NCBI GenBank assembly: GCA_017948555.1
Contig: JAFMYY010000010.1
Location: forward strand, 147,928 to 190,730
From: Cesiribacteraceae bacterium YIM B00369
GTDB taxonomy: Bacteria > Bacteroidota > Bacteroidia > Cytophagales > Cyclobacteriaceae
Length of the DNA: 42,803 bases
Direction of reading: 5' to 3'
The notes under the pieces were generated by a model, which was not told the DNA's origin, ran no database searches, and saw only the letters and a program-made list of their open reading frames with translations. The translations under genes were made by a program, and so were the position numbers. Below, piece after piece: positions 8,359-19,100 of the stretch (its first letter is position 1; each line of letters begins with the position of its first letter).

Positions 8359-9936
8359 AAACTTCTTCTCCCCGATTTTTTTGTGTTGCTTATCGGGCAG
8401 GTTCAGGCTCTCATGCAGTTTCAGGTTTTCGACATCATTCAGGGCCATGGTGGAAATACCCTTGCTTACCTCTGCCTGTACATGGCTGAGGCTGGCATTT
8501 TTTACATCGTGCAGTACAAAGGGCGGGCGCTGATCGGCTTCCATGAGGTGAAGATCCACATTATTAAATTCAATTCCGTCCACATGGCGGAGGAAGAAGC
8601 CATATGCCGGCATTTCTCCCATTTTAGCTGGTTCAGGATACTGCTTTTCATTTTCCGGCGGGTTTATTTCAGCCATTTCCTTTGTGCCTCCCCCTTTGTA
8701 CCATATCTGAATGTTGCTTAGCTTAATATCCTCAATAGGGTGGCCGGGAATCCCTGAAATAATGGAGGCAAAATCAGCATTGGCATTATAAACCACAATA
8801 TTACTGATGTTGATGCGCCTTAATTTACCCACCGGGGTGCCTTCAGGGCCGCGCATGCGGGCTCCCAGGCGCAGGAACAGTGGGGCATTAATAATATCGC
8901 GCATGCTGATGTTGGTAATGGTAACATCCTCAAGCAGGCCTCCGTCAACTGTTTCCAGGGCAAGGCCGCGGCAGTATTCGAATACGCAGTTGGAGATGGT
9001 GATATTCTGAAAGCCGCCGTTCGATTCGGTGCCAAACTTTATCCTTCCCGTTACCCCTTCTTTATCAGGAACGGTATGGTATTCGTTTCTTTGGTAGGTG
9101 CCATCGTAAAGAGTACCGCGGTCAAAGCCGGAAACCTGGCAGTTGGTAATGGTTACGTTTTCGGTGGTGCGGGCATAGCCAAGCGCATAGGAACTTTTCA
9201 GGCAGATGGCATCATCCCAGGGGGAGTTAATTGTGCAGTTGGAAATACGTACGTTTTTGCAGCAGTCCACATCTATACCATCGCGGTTGGTATCCATTTT
9301 TACATTGTCTACCGTAAAATTATCCACACCGGTAGCCAGAATGCCAAAGTGGCCGCCATACAAAATGGTAATATCTCTTATCACTACATTCCGGCAAAGC
9401 TTAAGCGCAATGGCTTTATTGCCTATGCCGGGTTTTTGGCTCTCGCCTCTGGTAAGTCCTTTGCCAAAAATGGTGCCTGTGCCTAGGATGGACACGTTTT
9501 CAAGGTTTTCGCCCCAGATAAGGCTGTTGTGCCAGTGGCTGTGGCCCCAATCCTGGTATTGGTTGGAAGGATTTGGCTCGCCGGGGTCATAACCACCAAA
9601 TCCCTCCGCAGGCTCCGCACCCTCCAGCACAGCACCCTGATCCAGAAAAAGGGAAATATTGCTTTTTAAGTGAATGGAAAAGCTCAGGTAAGTGCCTGCA
9701 GGAAAATAAACCGTTCCGCCACCGGCAGCCCGGGCTGCTTCAATTGCTTTATTAATTGCATCGGTATCCAGGGTTCTCCCATCACCTGTAGCGCCAAAAT
9801 CGCGGATATTAAAACGGGCAGAGCTGGCAACTGCCATGCTTCCCTGCCTGATTTTGCCTGCCCCGGAAAGTTGTTGGGCATGGCCTGTATAGCTAAGGAT
9901 ACAGAGCAGGAGGAGTAATTTAACAGGAAGGTGCAT
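8356..9936 (-). CDS. GH28 glycosidase (polygalacturonase / rhamnogalacturonan hydrolase type)
   Basis: This 526-residue right-handed beta-helix protein has a signal peptide (about 1-20, GHAQ) and the usual GH28 opening F-N-I-R-D-F-G-A-T-G-D-G (42-53). Catalytic-region motifs are TNRDGIDVD (216-224, in place of NTDG), the Asp pair 241-242 in SPWDDAICLK, and RIK at 298-300 followed by FGTESNGG. The usual G-H-G motif is replaced around residues 270-280 by GFDRGTLYDGT, a variant seen in many Bacteroidota members. GH28 enzymes hydrolyse GalA linkages in homogalacturonan or RG-I; RG-I is favoured by context. It is the only minus-strand gene in the window, converging on the DUF6250-type gene and diverging from PL11. 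No lipobox or T9SS domain is present, so it is probably periplasmic. Confidence 0.9.
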   Translation of the reverse strand: MHLPVKLLLLLCILSYTGHAQQLSGAGKIRQGSMAVASSARFNIRDFGATGDGRTLDTDAINKAIEAARAAGGGTVYFPAGTYLSFSIHLKSNISLFLDQGAVLEGAEPAEGFGGYDPGEPNPSNQYQDWGHSHWHNSLIWGENLENVSILGTGTIFGKGLTRGESQKPGIGNKAIALKLCRNVVIRDITILYGGHFGILATGVDNFTVDNVKMDTNRDGIDVDCCKNVRISNCTINSPWDDAICLKSSYALGYARTTENVTITNCQVSGFDRGTLYDGTYQRNEYHTVPDKEGVTGRIKFGTESNGGFQNITISNCVFEYCRGLALETVDGGLLEDVTITNISMRDIINAPLFLRLGARMRGPEGTPVGKLRRINISNIVVYNANADFASIISGIPGHPIEDIKLSNIQIWYKGGGTKEMAEINPPENEKQYPEPAKMGEMPAYGFFLRHVDGIEFNNVDLHLMEADQRPPFVLHDVKNASLSHVQAEVSKGISTMALNDVENLKLHESLNLPDKQHKKIGEKKF

Positions 9937-10418
9937 TTAATTTTTATTTTAAGTAAGTAAAAAAAGGTTTTTGTCACTTCAGGAATGTAGCGGATTACTC
10001 TGAAGTGGAAAAAAAGAAAAGAGAGGTAAAGAAACAAAAAAAGAGCGGAAAAATAAATCAGACGAAGAGTTGATTTGCTATCTTCGGAAAGTATTTCGGG
10101 AAAGATTTAAGTGTGCAGGGCACTACAGGATGGTTTGTTAAAGGAAATTCCTAACTTGTGGCCTGGTTAGCTTCAATAGCTGAACTTTGGTAATTCTTTC
10201 TGTTAATGACTTTTGGCTGGTTTCTAAAGGAATACCTTTTGTAAAGTGCGGGAGGATTACCCGTGAGGGTGTTGCCATCATTCTCAGATGTGCCGGATGA
10301 ATTTAAATTATGGAAACAGATTTTCCGTTTTCCTGATGTTTACCTTCCAAAGAGTGCTGTTGAAAAAGAAGCACATTATCTAAAAATAAAAAGATTCTTT
10401 CATAAATAAATCTGATAT
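9937..10418. other. Divergent intergenic region between GH28 and PL11
   Basis: This 482-base gap has no convincing ORF. It must hold the promoters of the minus-strand GH28 gene and the plus-strand PL11 gene, but I could not identify a clean Bacteroidota -33/-7 pair. A degenerate copy of the CAGGAT direct repeat lies at 10115-10133. The last 80 bases before PL11 are very AT-rich. Confidence 0.6.
10115..10133 (+). repeat. CAGGAT-type direct repeat, degenerate copy
   Basis: The sequence GCAGGGCACTACAGGATGG aligns without gaps to the better copies at 12890, 19172, 20790 and 20924, with the first half-unit decayed. It lies about 290 bases upstream of the PL11 start. Confidence 0.4.
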
Positions 10419-12668
10419 ATGAGAATTAACAAATACTTAAACACAAACGTTTTCGCTATTCTGCTTTCCGCCTGTTTATTCCTGGCAGGTTCAGTGCAGG
10501 CGCAGCGGAAAATGGAAAATTTAGGAAGAGGAGTGGTGGCTGCACGTACATCCGGCAGCCAGGTGTATGTAGGCTGGCGGTTGCTTGCCACAGATCCTGA
10601 GGGAGTTACCTTTAATGTATACCGCAATAATGTAAAAATTACACCAAGCCCTGTTGCGGTTACTAACCTTGTGGATAATACCAGGGAGAATAATACTAAA
10701 TATGCTGTACATGCAGTAATTGATGGTGTGGAGCAAAAGGCTCCGGCAGCGGTAAGTACCTGGTCAAACCCTTACCTGACCATTCCGCTCCAGGTACCTG
10801 CCGGAGGAACAACCCCACCTTATTCTTTCAAAGTTATAAATGCAAGTGGCGATGTGGTAGATGATCAGCAACATCCAAATGGACAATCTTATACCTATTC
10901 ACCTAATGATGCCAGTGTCGGGGACCTGGACGGTGATGGTGAGTATGAGATAGTCGTTAAATGGTACCCTTCAAACGCGAGGGACAATTCTCAGGGTGGT
11001 TTTACAGGTAATACATACCTGGATGCATATAAAATGGATGGTACCCACATGTGGAGAATCGATCTGGGAAAGAATATCAGATCAGGCGCCCATTATACTC
11101 AGTTTATCGTTTATGACCTTGATAGCGATGGTAAAGCGGAAATTGCTGTAAAAACAGCTCCTAATACAAAGGATGGTACAGGTAATTATTTAAGTATGGG
11201 GCCTGCTGCAAACGATGACGATGAGGCTGATTACCGGACTGGCGGGGGCTGGCCGGGGTTTATCACTTCCGGACCCGAATACCTGACTATATTTAATGGA
11301 GAAACAGGCGCCGAAATGGCTACTACGGAATATGTTCCTGATCGTGCTCCTGCAGATGGGTGGGGAAATACCAGAGATAACACCAACAGGGTTGACCGTT
11401 TTCTTGCAGGTGTTGGTTATTTTGACGGAGTAAATCCCAGCCTTTTAATGGCCAGGGGTTATTATGGAAGATCGGTTCTTGTAGCCTGGGACTGGCGAAA
11501 TGGTGCGCTTACAGAGAGGTGGAAATTCGATACAAATGACGCCGGCAATGAAGCTTATGCAGGACAGGGGTACCACAGTTTGTCCATTGCTGATCTTGAT
11601 GGTGACGGAAAAGACGAGGTGTTTTATGGATCCATGGCAGTGGATCATAATGGTGCCCGCCTCTGGAATACCGGACTGGGCCACGGAGATGCCATGCATG
11701 TAACTGATCTTGACCCTGACAGGCCCGGTCTGGAATCATGGACATCTCATGAGTGTGAACCGTGTTACAGGGGACAGGGGCTAAGGTTCCGTGATGCGGC
11801 GACGGGGGAGGAACTCTGGGGGGTTGAAACTACAGGCGATATCGGGCGGGCAATGGCTGCCGATATTGATCCTGCCCATGATGGTTACGAAATGTGGGGA
11901 TCCGCGGGTGGTTTGTATAATACGAAAGGTGATTTAATTTCTACTAAAAAACCTGGTGCCATGAATTTTGGTATCTGGTGGGATGCTGATTTACAGCGTG
12001 AATTGTTCGACGGGAGTGGCAGTAACAGACATGGAACTATATTTAAATGGAACCCATCCACAGAAGCCCAAACGCCTATTTTGGAAGGGTCCAGGTTTAA
12101 TGCAGTTACCAATAACGGAAGCAAAGCAACCCCTGCATTAACCGGGGATATATTAGGAGACTGGCGTGAAGAAGTTATTCTCAGGACCCAGGATAACAGG
12201 AACCTGATCATTTTCTCACCTGTGTTTGAATCGCCTTACAGCCTCTATACCCTTATGCACGACCCGATGTACAGGGTAGCTGTTGCATGGCAGAATGTAG
12301 CGTATAACCAGCCTCCATACCCAAGCTATTACCTTGGTACAGGTATGGATACTGAAAACCCTCCAAGAACTGAAATTGCTGCAGTAGGAGAAGGACCGGC
12401 TTTAGTGGATCCACCACTGCCTACAGGGGTTAAAAAGGATGGAGCAGAAAGCAGTATCAATATATTTCCAAATCCATCAGGCGGTTTGTTCTTTATAAAA
12501 GCAGAGGGTGCTTTTAAGTACAGTATTTATGATCAGCTGGGAAAGGTGCTGGAAAGTGGTACAGGAACAGGTGCTAAAGGAACAGGAGCCGGACTTTCTG
12601 CCGGTATATATATCCTGAAGGTTGAAACAAAAAGTGAAAATAAAACAAGCTGGATTATTAAGCAGTAA
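10419..12668 (+). CDS. PL11 rhamnogalacturonan endolyase with T9SS type A sorting domain
   Basis: This 749-residue enzyme has a signal peptide (about 1-29, VQAQ), a fibronectin-like N-terminal domain (about 30-120) starting M-E-N-L-G-R-G-V-V-A, then an eight-bladed propeller catalytic domain to about residue 640. Calcium-site motifs typical of PL11 (YesW/YesX) are DLDGDGEYEI near 169-178, DLDSDGKAEI near 233-242 and DLDGDGKDEV near 394. PL11 lyases cut the RG-I backbone internally by beta-elimination. The last 72 residues (about 678-749) form a T9SS type A domain: NIFPNPSGG opening, I-Y-D-Q-L-G-K-V-L core, and G-L-S-A-G-I-Y-I-L-K-V ending. The enzyme should therefore reach the cell surface or medium. 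It is the only enzyme here with such a domain, which marks it as the first to meet the polymer. A long-stem terminator follows. Confidence 0.95.
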   Translation: MRINKYLNTNVFAILLSACLFLAGSVQAQRKMENLGRGVVAARTSGSQVYVGWRLLATDPEGVTFNVYRNNVKITPSPVAVTNLVDNTRENNTKYAVHAVIDGVEQKAPAAVSTWSNPYLTIPLQVPAGGTTPPYSFKVINASGDVVDDQQHPNGQSYTYSPNDASVGDLDGDGEYEIVVKWYPSNARDNSQGGFTGNTYLDAYKMDGTHMWRIDLGKNIRSGAHYTQFIVYDLDSDGKAEIAVKTAPNTKDGTGNYLSMGPAANDDDEADYRTGGGWPGFITSGPEYLTIFNGETGAEMATTEYVPDRAPADGWGNTRDNTNRVDRFLAGVGYFDGVNPSLLMARGYYGRSVLVAWDWRNGALTERWKFDTNDAGNEAYAGQGYHSLSIADLDGDGKDEVFYGSMAVDHNGARLWNTGLGHGDAMHVTDLDPDRPGLESWTSHECEPCYRGQGLRFRDAATGEELWGVETTGDIGRAMAADIDPAHDGYEMWGSAGGLYNTKGDLISTKKPGAMNFGIWWDADLQRELFDGSGSNRHGTIFKWNPSTEAQTPILEGSRFNAVTNNGSKATPALTGDILGDWREEVILRTQDNRNLIIFSPVFESPYSLYTLMHDPMYRVAVAWQNVAYNQPPYPSYYLGTGMDTENPPRTEIAAVGEGPALVDPPLPTGVKKDGAESSINIFPNPSGGLFFIKAEGAFKYSIYDQLGKVLESGTGTGAKGTGAGLSAGIYILKVETKSENKTSWIIKQ

Positions 12669-12740
12669 AATTCAGGGGCGGGTTATTTAATATTGCCTGT
12701 TTTGCCGTGCCTGAAAACTGAAAAGCAAAGTTCCTTAAAT

Positions 12741-12789
12741 AAAAGAGTTGCCTGGTTCTGTATAAAGCAGGACCAGGCAACTCTTTTTG
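12741..12789. terminator. Intrinsic terminator after PL11
   Basis: A stem of about 20 base pairs with one G-T pair (left arm AAAAGAGTTGCCTGGTTCTG, right arm at 12768-12787) closes a 7-base loop and ends in a T run. It could work on either strand. Confidence 0.93.
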
Positions 12790-12889
12790 TATCAGCTCTT
12801 TTTTCCGGTATTGTTGTTTGATGTTGTGCAGCTTCATTTTTAAGAAAAAATATGCTCAGCTTTTTATTTTTTAGAAACAGATTTAAAAT

Positions 12890-12908
12890 GCGGGATACAG
12901 CAGGATAG
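12890..12908 (+). repeat. CAGGAT-type direct repeat
   Basis: GCGGGATACAGCAGGATAG contains two GGAT cores ten bases apart. It lies about 215 bases upstream of the GH2 start and differs at two positions from the copy at 20790. Confidence 0.6.
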
Positions 12909-13079
12909 TTTATTGAATAAAAACTGATAGTTTTAAGAAGTAAATAATAAATCGTGTGAGCCCAAATGAATAGGGGCGGTTTTAAATGCTTCAAAATCAA
13001 AAGAAATTCCCTTTTTAAGCAATAGATAAAGTTTTTATGCGCTTTATTTGAGAGACTGAAATCCTTTTCTTTACTTTAT

Positions 13080-13089
13080 CAAACGATTG
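13080..13089 (+). promoter_or_regulatory. Candidate operator, CAAACGATTG
   Basis: A near-palindromic decamer with central CG sits 36 bases before the GH2 start codon. The identical decamer occurs upstream of GH105 (19293-19302) and inside the first susC (23660-23669). Multiple chance decamers are expected in a window this size, so only position and symmetry support it. Confidence 0.25.
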
Positions 13090-13124
13090 CGCCTGAAATA
13101 TAGATGTGTACCAATAAATAGCTC

Positions 13125-15986
13125 ATGATTAAAAAACTTATAGCCATTAGCTTTCTGCTGCTTTCTTTCGCAGAGGCTTATTCTAAAGATCCTGTCACCA
13201 GGCAGGTGCAATACCTTTCCGGTACGGATAATGAAAATACCAAAACCTGGGACTTCTTTGTAACCGGCGGCCGCAAAAGCGGAGTGTGGACAACAATTGA
13301 GGTGCCTTCCCATTGGGAGCAGCAAGGCTTTGGTACTTATAATTATGGACGCGATTATGTTACCTACGGCAAGAACTTCCGTTTTGCCGATGAAAAAGGT
13401 ATGTACAAACATAAATTTGAGGTGCCTGCAAACTGGAAAAACAAAGATGTGTACATTGTTTTTGAAGGTTCCATGACTGACACCGAAGTAAAGATCAACG
13501 GTGAGCAGGCAGGGCCAATACATCAGGGTGCCTTTTACCGGTTTAAGTACAATATAAGCGATAAACTGCAGTATGGAAAGGAAAATCTCCTGGAAGTAAC
13601 GGTAAGCAAAATGTCGGCAGATAAATCTGTAAACAATGCTGAGCGTCTTGCTGACTACTGGATATTTGGTGGGATTTTCAGGCCTGTTTACCTGGAAGCT
13701 TTTCCGAAACAGCATATTGAGCGTACCTCTATAGATGCAAAAGCAGATGGTTCTTTCTCCATGAATGTGCACCTCAAAAATGCGCAGGCCAAACATACTG
13801 TGGTTGCTGAAATTACAGATGCAAACGGTAAAGTAGTGGCAACAGCTAATGCAGCGCTGAACCGGAACGATACTTTGGTGAACCTGAAAACCAGTGTTAA
13901 CAATCCAAAGCTCTGGACTGCCGAAACGCCAAATCTGTATAAGGTAAATACTTACATCCGTTCAGGTAAAAAGAATACCTATAAAACCACTGATAAATTC
14001 GGCTTCCGCACCATTGAGATTAGAGAAAGTGACGGAATTTATCTGAACGGGGTGCAGATAAAAATGAAAGGTGTTAACCGCCATGTATGGTGGCCGGAAA
14101 CCGGTCGTTCTGTAAATCCCCGGATAGACCTGATGGATGTGCAGCTCATGAAGGAAATGAACATGAATGCTGTTCGCTGTGCCCATTACCCTCCTGACCA
14201 GAGCTTCCTTGATATTTGCGATTCGCTTGGCCTCTATGTGCTGGATGAGCTGGCCGGCTGGCAAACAGCCTATAGCACCGAAGCAGGAGCACCTCTTGTA
14301 GCGGAAATGGTAAAGCGCGATGCAAACCACCCTTCTATTATCTTCTGGAGCAACGGTAATGAAGGAGGTCATAATTTTGATCTGGATGACCATTATGCCC
14401 GCTATGACCATTCTAACCGCCCTGTAATTCATTGCCACCATAAACCAGGTAATGAGTTCAACGGAATCGACTGCGACCATTATGCCGATTATTACAGCAG
14501 TAAAAAGATCCTTGAAGATAAAAATATTTATATGCCCACAGAGTTTCTGCATGCGCAGGACGACGGGGGCGGAGGTACCTCCCTGCATGATTTCTGGGAG
14601 CTTCACTGGAATGCCAAACGCTCCGGTGGCGGATTTCTCTGGGATCTTACAGATGAAGGAATCGTGCGAACAGACCAGAATGGTATAATAGATGTAAACA
14701 GGGTTAATGCACCTGATGGTTTAATGGGCCCTCACCGTGAAAAGGAAGGCAGCTTTTATGCCATCCGCGAAATTTATTCGCCGGTTAAAATTCAGCTGAA
14801 AGAATTGCCTGCTGATTTTAACGGAGAAATTGAAGTGGAAAACAGGTATCACTTTACAAACCTTGACCAGTGTACTTTGCAGTGGGAGCTTGGGAAATAC
14901 AGGAAACCGGGGGAGATTTTTGCCGGAATGAAGGTGTTGAAAAAAGGTAAAGGAGCAGGTCCCTCTATCGCACCGGGGCAAAAAGGCAGCATTAAATTAA
15001 CTCTCCCCGGCGACTGGAAAGAGCATGATGTGTTGTTGCTTTCTGCTTATGATCAGCATGAAAAATTACTTTATACCTGGACCTGGAACATTAAAAATAA
15101 TGAGCAGTTACTGGAAGGTATCGTGGAACTGAACCCCGGGGAAGCTGCTGAAATAGAAGAAGACAGTATTTCCTATACCTTAAAGGGTGGGGATATATCG
15201 GTGAAGCTGAGCAAGAAGGACGGAACCATCATGGATCTTCAGAATAAAAAAAGCTACTCGCTTGATTTTGGCAACGGTCCGGTTTTAGTAGGTGGAGATG
15301 CCAAAGTAACAGGAGTGAAAGCCTCAAAGGATGGAAATACACAGGTAGTGGAGGTAAGTTATGCCGGCGATATGAAATATGCCCGCTGGAAAATGCATGG
15401 TAACGGCTGGCTGAGCCTGGAATATGAATACGAATTGCAAGGTGAATTCCCCTTTACAGGTATCAGCTTTACCTATCCTGATAATTTTGTAATAAGTGCT
15501 AAATGGCTTGGCAGAGGTCCTTACAGAGCATGGAAGAACAGGATGCAGGGCATAGAACTGAATGTGTGGGAAAATGCCTATAACGATACCCAGACAGGAA
15601 GTGCGCCATGGATTTATCCTGAGTTTAAAGGATATTTTGCCGATGTTACCTGGATGGAATTTAACACTGCCCAGGGCAAGTTCCTGGTAGCAAGTAAGGA
15701 AGATAATCTCTTTGTTCGCAGGCTGGACTTTTATGGATTAACAGGAATAAAGCCACACCCGTCTCTGCCTGAGGGAAATATTTCTTTCCTTGATAATATT
15801 CCTCCTTTAGGAACCAAGCTGGCGCTGAATATCAGTGCAAATACCAGAAACCTGGGGCCGGCCGGGGAACTGAATAAAGTAAACGGACCTGTAAAAAGAA
15901 CCCTTTATTTCTACTTCGGTCTTCCTGAAACAGAAAATACAGCGCCGGAGCAATACAATGTACCTGCTGTTAATGAGCTTTTCTAG
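13125..15986 (+). CDS. GH2 beta-galactosidase-type enzyme, exported
   Basis: This 953-residue protein follows the GH2 order: sugar-binding jelly roll (about 25-195), Ig-like domain (about 198-297), TIM barrel (about 298-570) and C-terminal beta-sandwich domains including a galactosidase small-chain-like region (about 680-945). The acid/base is predicted as Glu413 in SNGNEGG and the nucleophile as Glu473 in MPTEFLHAQ. The motif NRHVWWPETGR (318-328) marks the active-site loop. A signal peptide ends near residue 20. The likely role is removal of beta-linked galactose from RG-I side chains, but GH2 also includes glucuronidases and mannosidases, so substrate is inferred from context. It stands alone between two terminators and therefore probably has its own promoter. 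Confidence 0.9.
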   Translation: MIKKLIAISFLLLSFAEAYSKDPVTRQVQYLSGTDNENTKTWDFFVTGGRKSGVWTTIEVPSHWEQQGFGTYNYGRDYVTYGKNFRFADEKGMYKHKFEVPANWKNKDVYIVFEGSMTDTEVKINGEQAGPIHQGAFYRFKYNISDKLQYGKENLLEVTVSKMSADKSVNNAERLADYWIFGGIFRPVYLEAFPKQHIERTSIDAKADGSFSMNVHLKNAQAKHTVVAEITDANGKVVATANAALNRNDTLVNLKTSVNNPKLWTAETPNLYKVNTYIRSGKKNTYKTTDKFGFRTIEIRESDGIYLNGVQIKMKGVNRHVWWPETGRSVNPRIDLMDVQLMKEMNMNAVRCAHYPPDQSFLDICDSLGLYVLDELAGWQTAYSTEAGAPLVAEMVKRDANHPSIIFWSNGNEGGHNFDLDDHYARYDHSNRPVIHCHHKPGNEFNGIDCDHYADYYSSKKILEDKNIYMPTEFLHAQDDGGGGTSLHDFWELHWNAKRSGGGFLWDLTDEGIVRTDQNGIIDVNRVNAPDGLMGPHREKEGSFYAIREIYSPVKIQLKELPADFNGEIEVENRYHFTNLDQCTLQWELGKYRKPGEIFAGMKVLKKGKGAGPSIAPGQKGSIKLTLPGDWKEHDVLLLSAYDQHEKLLYTWTWNIKNNEQLLEGIVELNPGEAAEIEEDSISYTLKGGDISVKLSKKDGTIMDLQNKKSYSLDFGNGPVLVGGDAKVTGVKASKDGNTQVVEVSYAGDMKYARWKMHGNGWLSLEYEYELQGEFPFTGISFTYPDNFVISAKWLGRGPYRAWKNRMQGIELNVWENAYNDTQTGSAPWIYPEFKGYFADVTWMEFNTAQGKFLVASKEDNLFVRRLDFYGLTGIKPHPSLPEGNISFLDNIPPLGTKLALNISANTRNLGPAGELNKVNGPVKRTLYFYFGLPETENTAPEQYNVPAVNELF

Positions 15987-16036
15987 AATTAAAAAATTGT
16001 AATAGTACAATAGTGTAAATGATTTAGGTTTTCAGT

Positions 16037-16080
16037 AAAGGAATTCCTCCCATTAAACCGGAGAGGAATTCTTTTCTTTT
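16037..16080 (+). terminator. Intrinsic terminator after GH2
   Basis: Arms AAAGGAATTCCTC (16037-16049) and GAGGAATTC plus T residues (16063-16075) form a stem with one wobble pair, followed by a T-rich tract. Confidence 0.85.
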
Positions 16081-16126
16081 ATAGCCTTTCCATTTTTTTT
16101 GATTCTTACTCTCTAAATAATTTCAG

Positions 16127-19100
16127 ATGCGCTACAGAAGCTTTTTCATTATTGCACTTACAGGTCTCTTATTTTCAGCCTCACTGCTCCTGGCTCAGAC
16201 AAAGCAGGAGCCGTTAAGGCAGGATTTTTCTATCAGCATAACTCATACTTTTTCTGCCGGAACCTTTCCACTGGTGCATGAGGGCAAAGCTGCGCCATTA
16301 TATGTGGATACAGCAGATGCCCGTGTGGTAAAAATTGCAGCAGAAGCATTCGGCAAAGATGTGGCACTTGTAACAGGGCAGTTGCCTGCGCTGAACAGCA
16401 GAGAGTCCGGGATGGCAGAATTTGCGGTCATTGCAGGTACTGCCGGACAGTCTGAATTGCTGGCCCGGCTTCCTGAAGGGGCAAAGCAGGAAATTGCTGC
16501 CATTGCGGGGCAATGGGAAACATTCAGCATTTTCGTGGTGGATGTCCCTTTTGAAGGGGTGAAAAAAGCCCTTGTTGTGGCAGGAAGCGACCCGCGGGGA
16601 ACTGCCTTCGGGCTTTTTGAGATTTCCCGCCTTATAGGCGTTTCTCCCTGGTACTGGTGGGCCGATGTGGCTCCGGAGCCCCGGGAAAATTTATACATAA
16701 AGCAGGGGCAGGGGAGTAGCACAATGGGCCCTCCGGCAGTAAAATACCGGGGAATTTTCCTGAACGACGAAGACTGGGGACTTCAGCCATGGGCTGCAGC
16801 CAATATTGATACCGATGTCAAAGACATTGGCCCCAATACGTATGCCCGAATCTTTGAATTGCTGCTGCGCCTGAAGGCTAACCTTATCTGGCCGGCGATG
16901 CACCCAAGTACTAAAGCTTTTTTTCATTACCCCGGCAATCCTGAAATGGCTAAAGCCTATTCAATTGTTATTGGAACCTCCCATGCAGAACCTATGCTCC
17001 GCAATAATGTCGATGAATGGGAAAAGGAAACCATGGGACACTTTGACTATATCAGAAATAAAGAAACGGTTTATAATTACTGGGATACCAGGGCTGCTGA
17101 AAGCAAAAATAATGACGCTATATATACCCTGGGGATGCGGGGCATCCATGACAGCGGGATGGAAGGTGTGAAAGGTACTGCGGAGGCGGCCGAAATACTG
17201 GAAAAGACCATTACCGATCAGCGGAATATCCTGAAGGAGCATGTAAATAAAGATGTTACCACCATACCACAGGCATTTACGGCTTATAAGGAAGTGCTGG
17301 ATATATACGATCATGGACTGGAACTGCCGGAAGATATTACTATTGTATGGCCGGATGATAACTATGGCTATATCCGCCGCCTGAGCAATGAGCAGGAGCA
17401 GCATCGTTCAGGTGGTTCAGGCGTTTACTACCATGCTTCGTACTGGGGCCGCCCGCACGACTACCTCTGGCTCAGCAGCACTCATCCTTCCCTTATATGG
17501 GAGGAAATGTGGAAAGCTTACCGGATGAATGCAAGGGAAATGTGGGTTTTGAACGTAGGAGATATAAAGCCGCTGGAATACGATATAAGCCTTTTTATGG
17601 ATATGGCTTATAATATGGAAAACTTCAGCGAAAGCAAAAGTGTGAAAAAACACTTACTGGCCTGGACGGCGGAAGTGTTTGGAGAGGAAAAAGCAGGCGA
17701 AATAAGCAACATCCTTTGGGAGTACTACCAGCTTGCCTTTGAGCGGAGGCCGGAGTTTATGGGCTGGAGCAGGACGGAGCCTACTACCGGAACAAGTTAT
17801 TCTGCCTATAACCATTTTTACTATGGTGATGAAGCGCAGAAGCGGCTGGACCGCTATACGGCACTGGAGGGGCAGGTAAAAGCACTCCGGCCCCTGATAA
17901 ATGAAAAAGACAAGGATGCTTTTTACCAGCTTGTCTACTATCCGGTAGCAGGTGCTTCGTTTATGAATAAAAAATTCCTGTACAGAGATAAGAGCTATTA
18001 TTACGCATTGCAAAACAGGGCGAGTGCTGCAGGATATGCCCAAATGGCCCGGCAGGCTTATGACAGTATTGTAAAGGAAACCGAATTTTATAATACGCAG
18101 CTTGCCGGCGGAAAGTGGAATGGAATGATGTCGATGAAACCCAGAAATTTACCTGTTTACCAGGAGCCTGTTTTGCCTGAAATGGAAATGGAGCAATCTG
18201 ATGACTTAGGAATACTGCCCGAAGGTTTTGCCCGTGCGGATTCTTCTGTTCTGGCAGGGGCAGGCAAAAATTTCCGGCTTCCCGTATTCTACCCGTGGGC
18301 AGATAAAAAATATTTTATTGACCTTTACCTGCAAGGAGAGGAGGCGATCAGCTGGAAAGCTTCGCCTTCCCATAAATGGATAAAGCTATCGGAGCAAAAA
18401 GGAACACTTACCGGCGGTATGGACGGGAACGGGAAACGAATATGGGTGAGTGTGGACTGGAGTAAAGCTCCGGAGGGAAAGAATGCCAGGGGGTATGTAA
18501 AAGTTAAAGGTGGAGGTAAAAAAACAAAGGTTGCCGTGCAGGCTTTTGATACTCCCGGTCCTGAATTAAAGGCCTGGAACGGATTTATTGAGGAAAATGG
18601 CTACCTGTCTGTATATGCTGAAAACTACAGCCGGAAAAATGACGCGGAAGGGGCTTCCTGGGCAGAAATTGAGGGTTTGGGTTATACCGGAGCCTCATTG
18701 ATGGCACTTCCACTGCAGGGGAGTCCTTTTGAAGGCAATGAAAGCATAGTTGCTGAGGCGCCTTCGGTTGAGTACGATTTCTATACCTTTTCCGATACAA
18801 GCCTTGTTTTCTATATCCATACTCTCCCCACTCATCCGGTTACGGACGGCAGCAGTATGCGTTTTGGAATTTCTGTTGACGGAGGCCCTGTGGAAACAGC
18901 TGATTTCCGTACCAGGGGACGTAGTGAAGAATGGAAGGTAAATGTTTTACGGAACAATGCGGTAAGTAAAATACCATATGGTAAACTTTCCACAGGAAAA
19001 CATACGCTTAAAATCTACATGATTGACCCTGGGGTTATTCTGGACAGGATACTGATTGATGCAGGCGGCCTTGTTGATGCTTATTCTGCCATTCCTGAAA

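Larger units (their letters stand above)
12669..13124. other. Noncoding region between PL11 and GH2
   Basis: This 456-base gap contains the PL11 terminator, a CAGGAT-type direct repeat at 12890-12908 and a CAAACGATTG site at 13080-13089, 36 bases before the GH2 start. No supported gene lies here. Confidence 0.65.

Noticed and set aside
8314-8721. 135-codon plus-strand open frame overlapping GH28
   Set aside because: It starts in the heptamer array and runs antisense to GH28, with a composition unlike a real protein.
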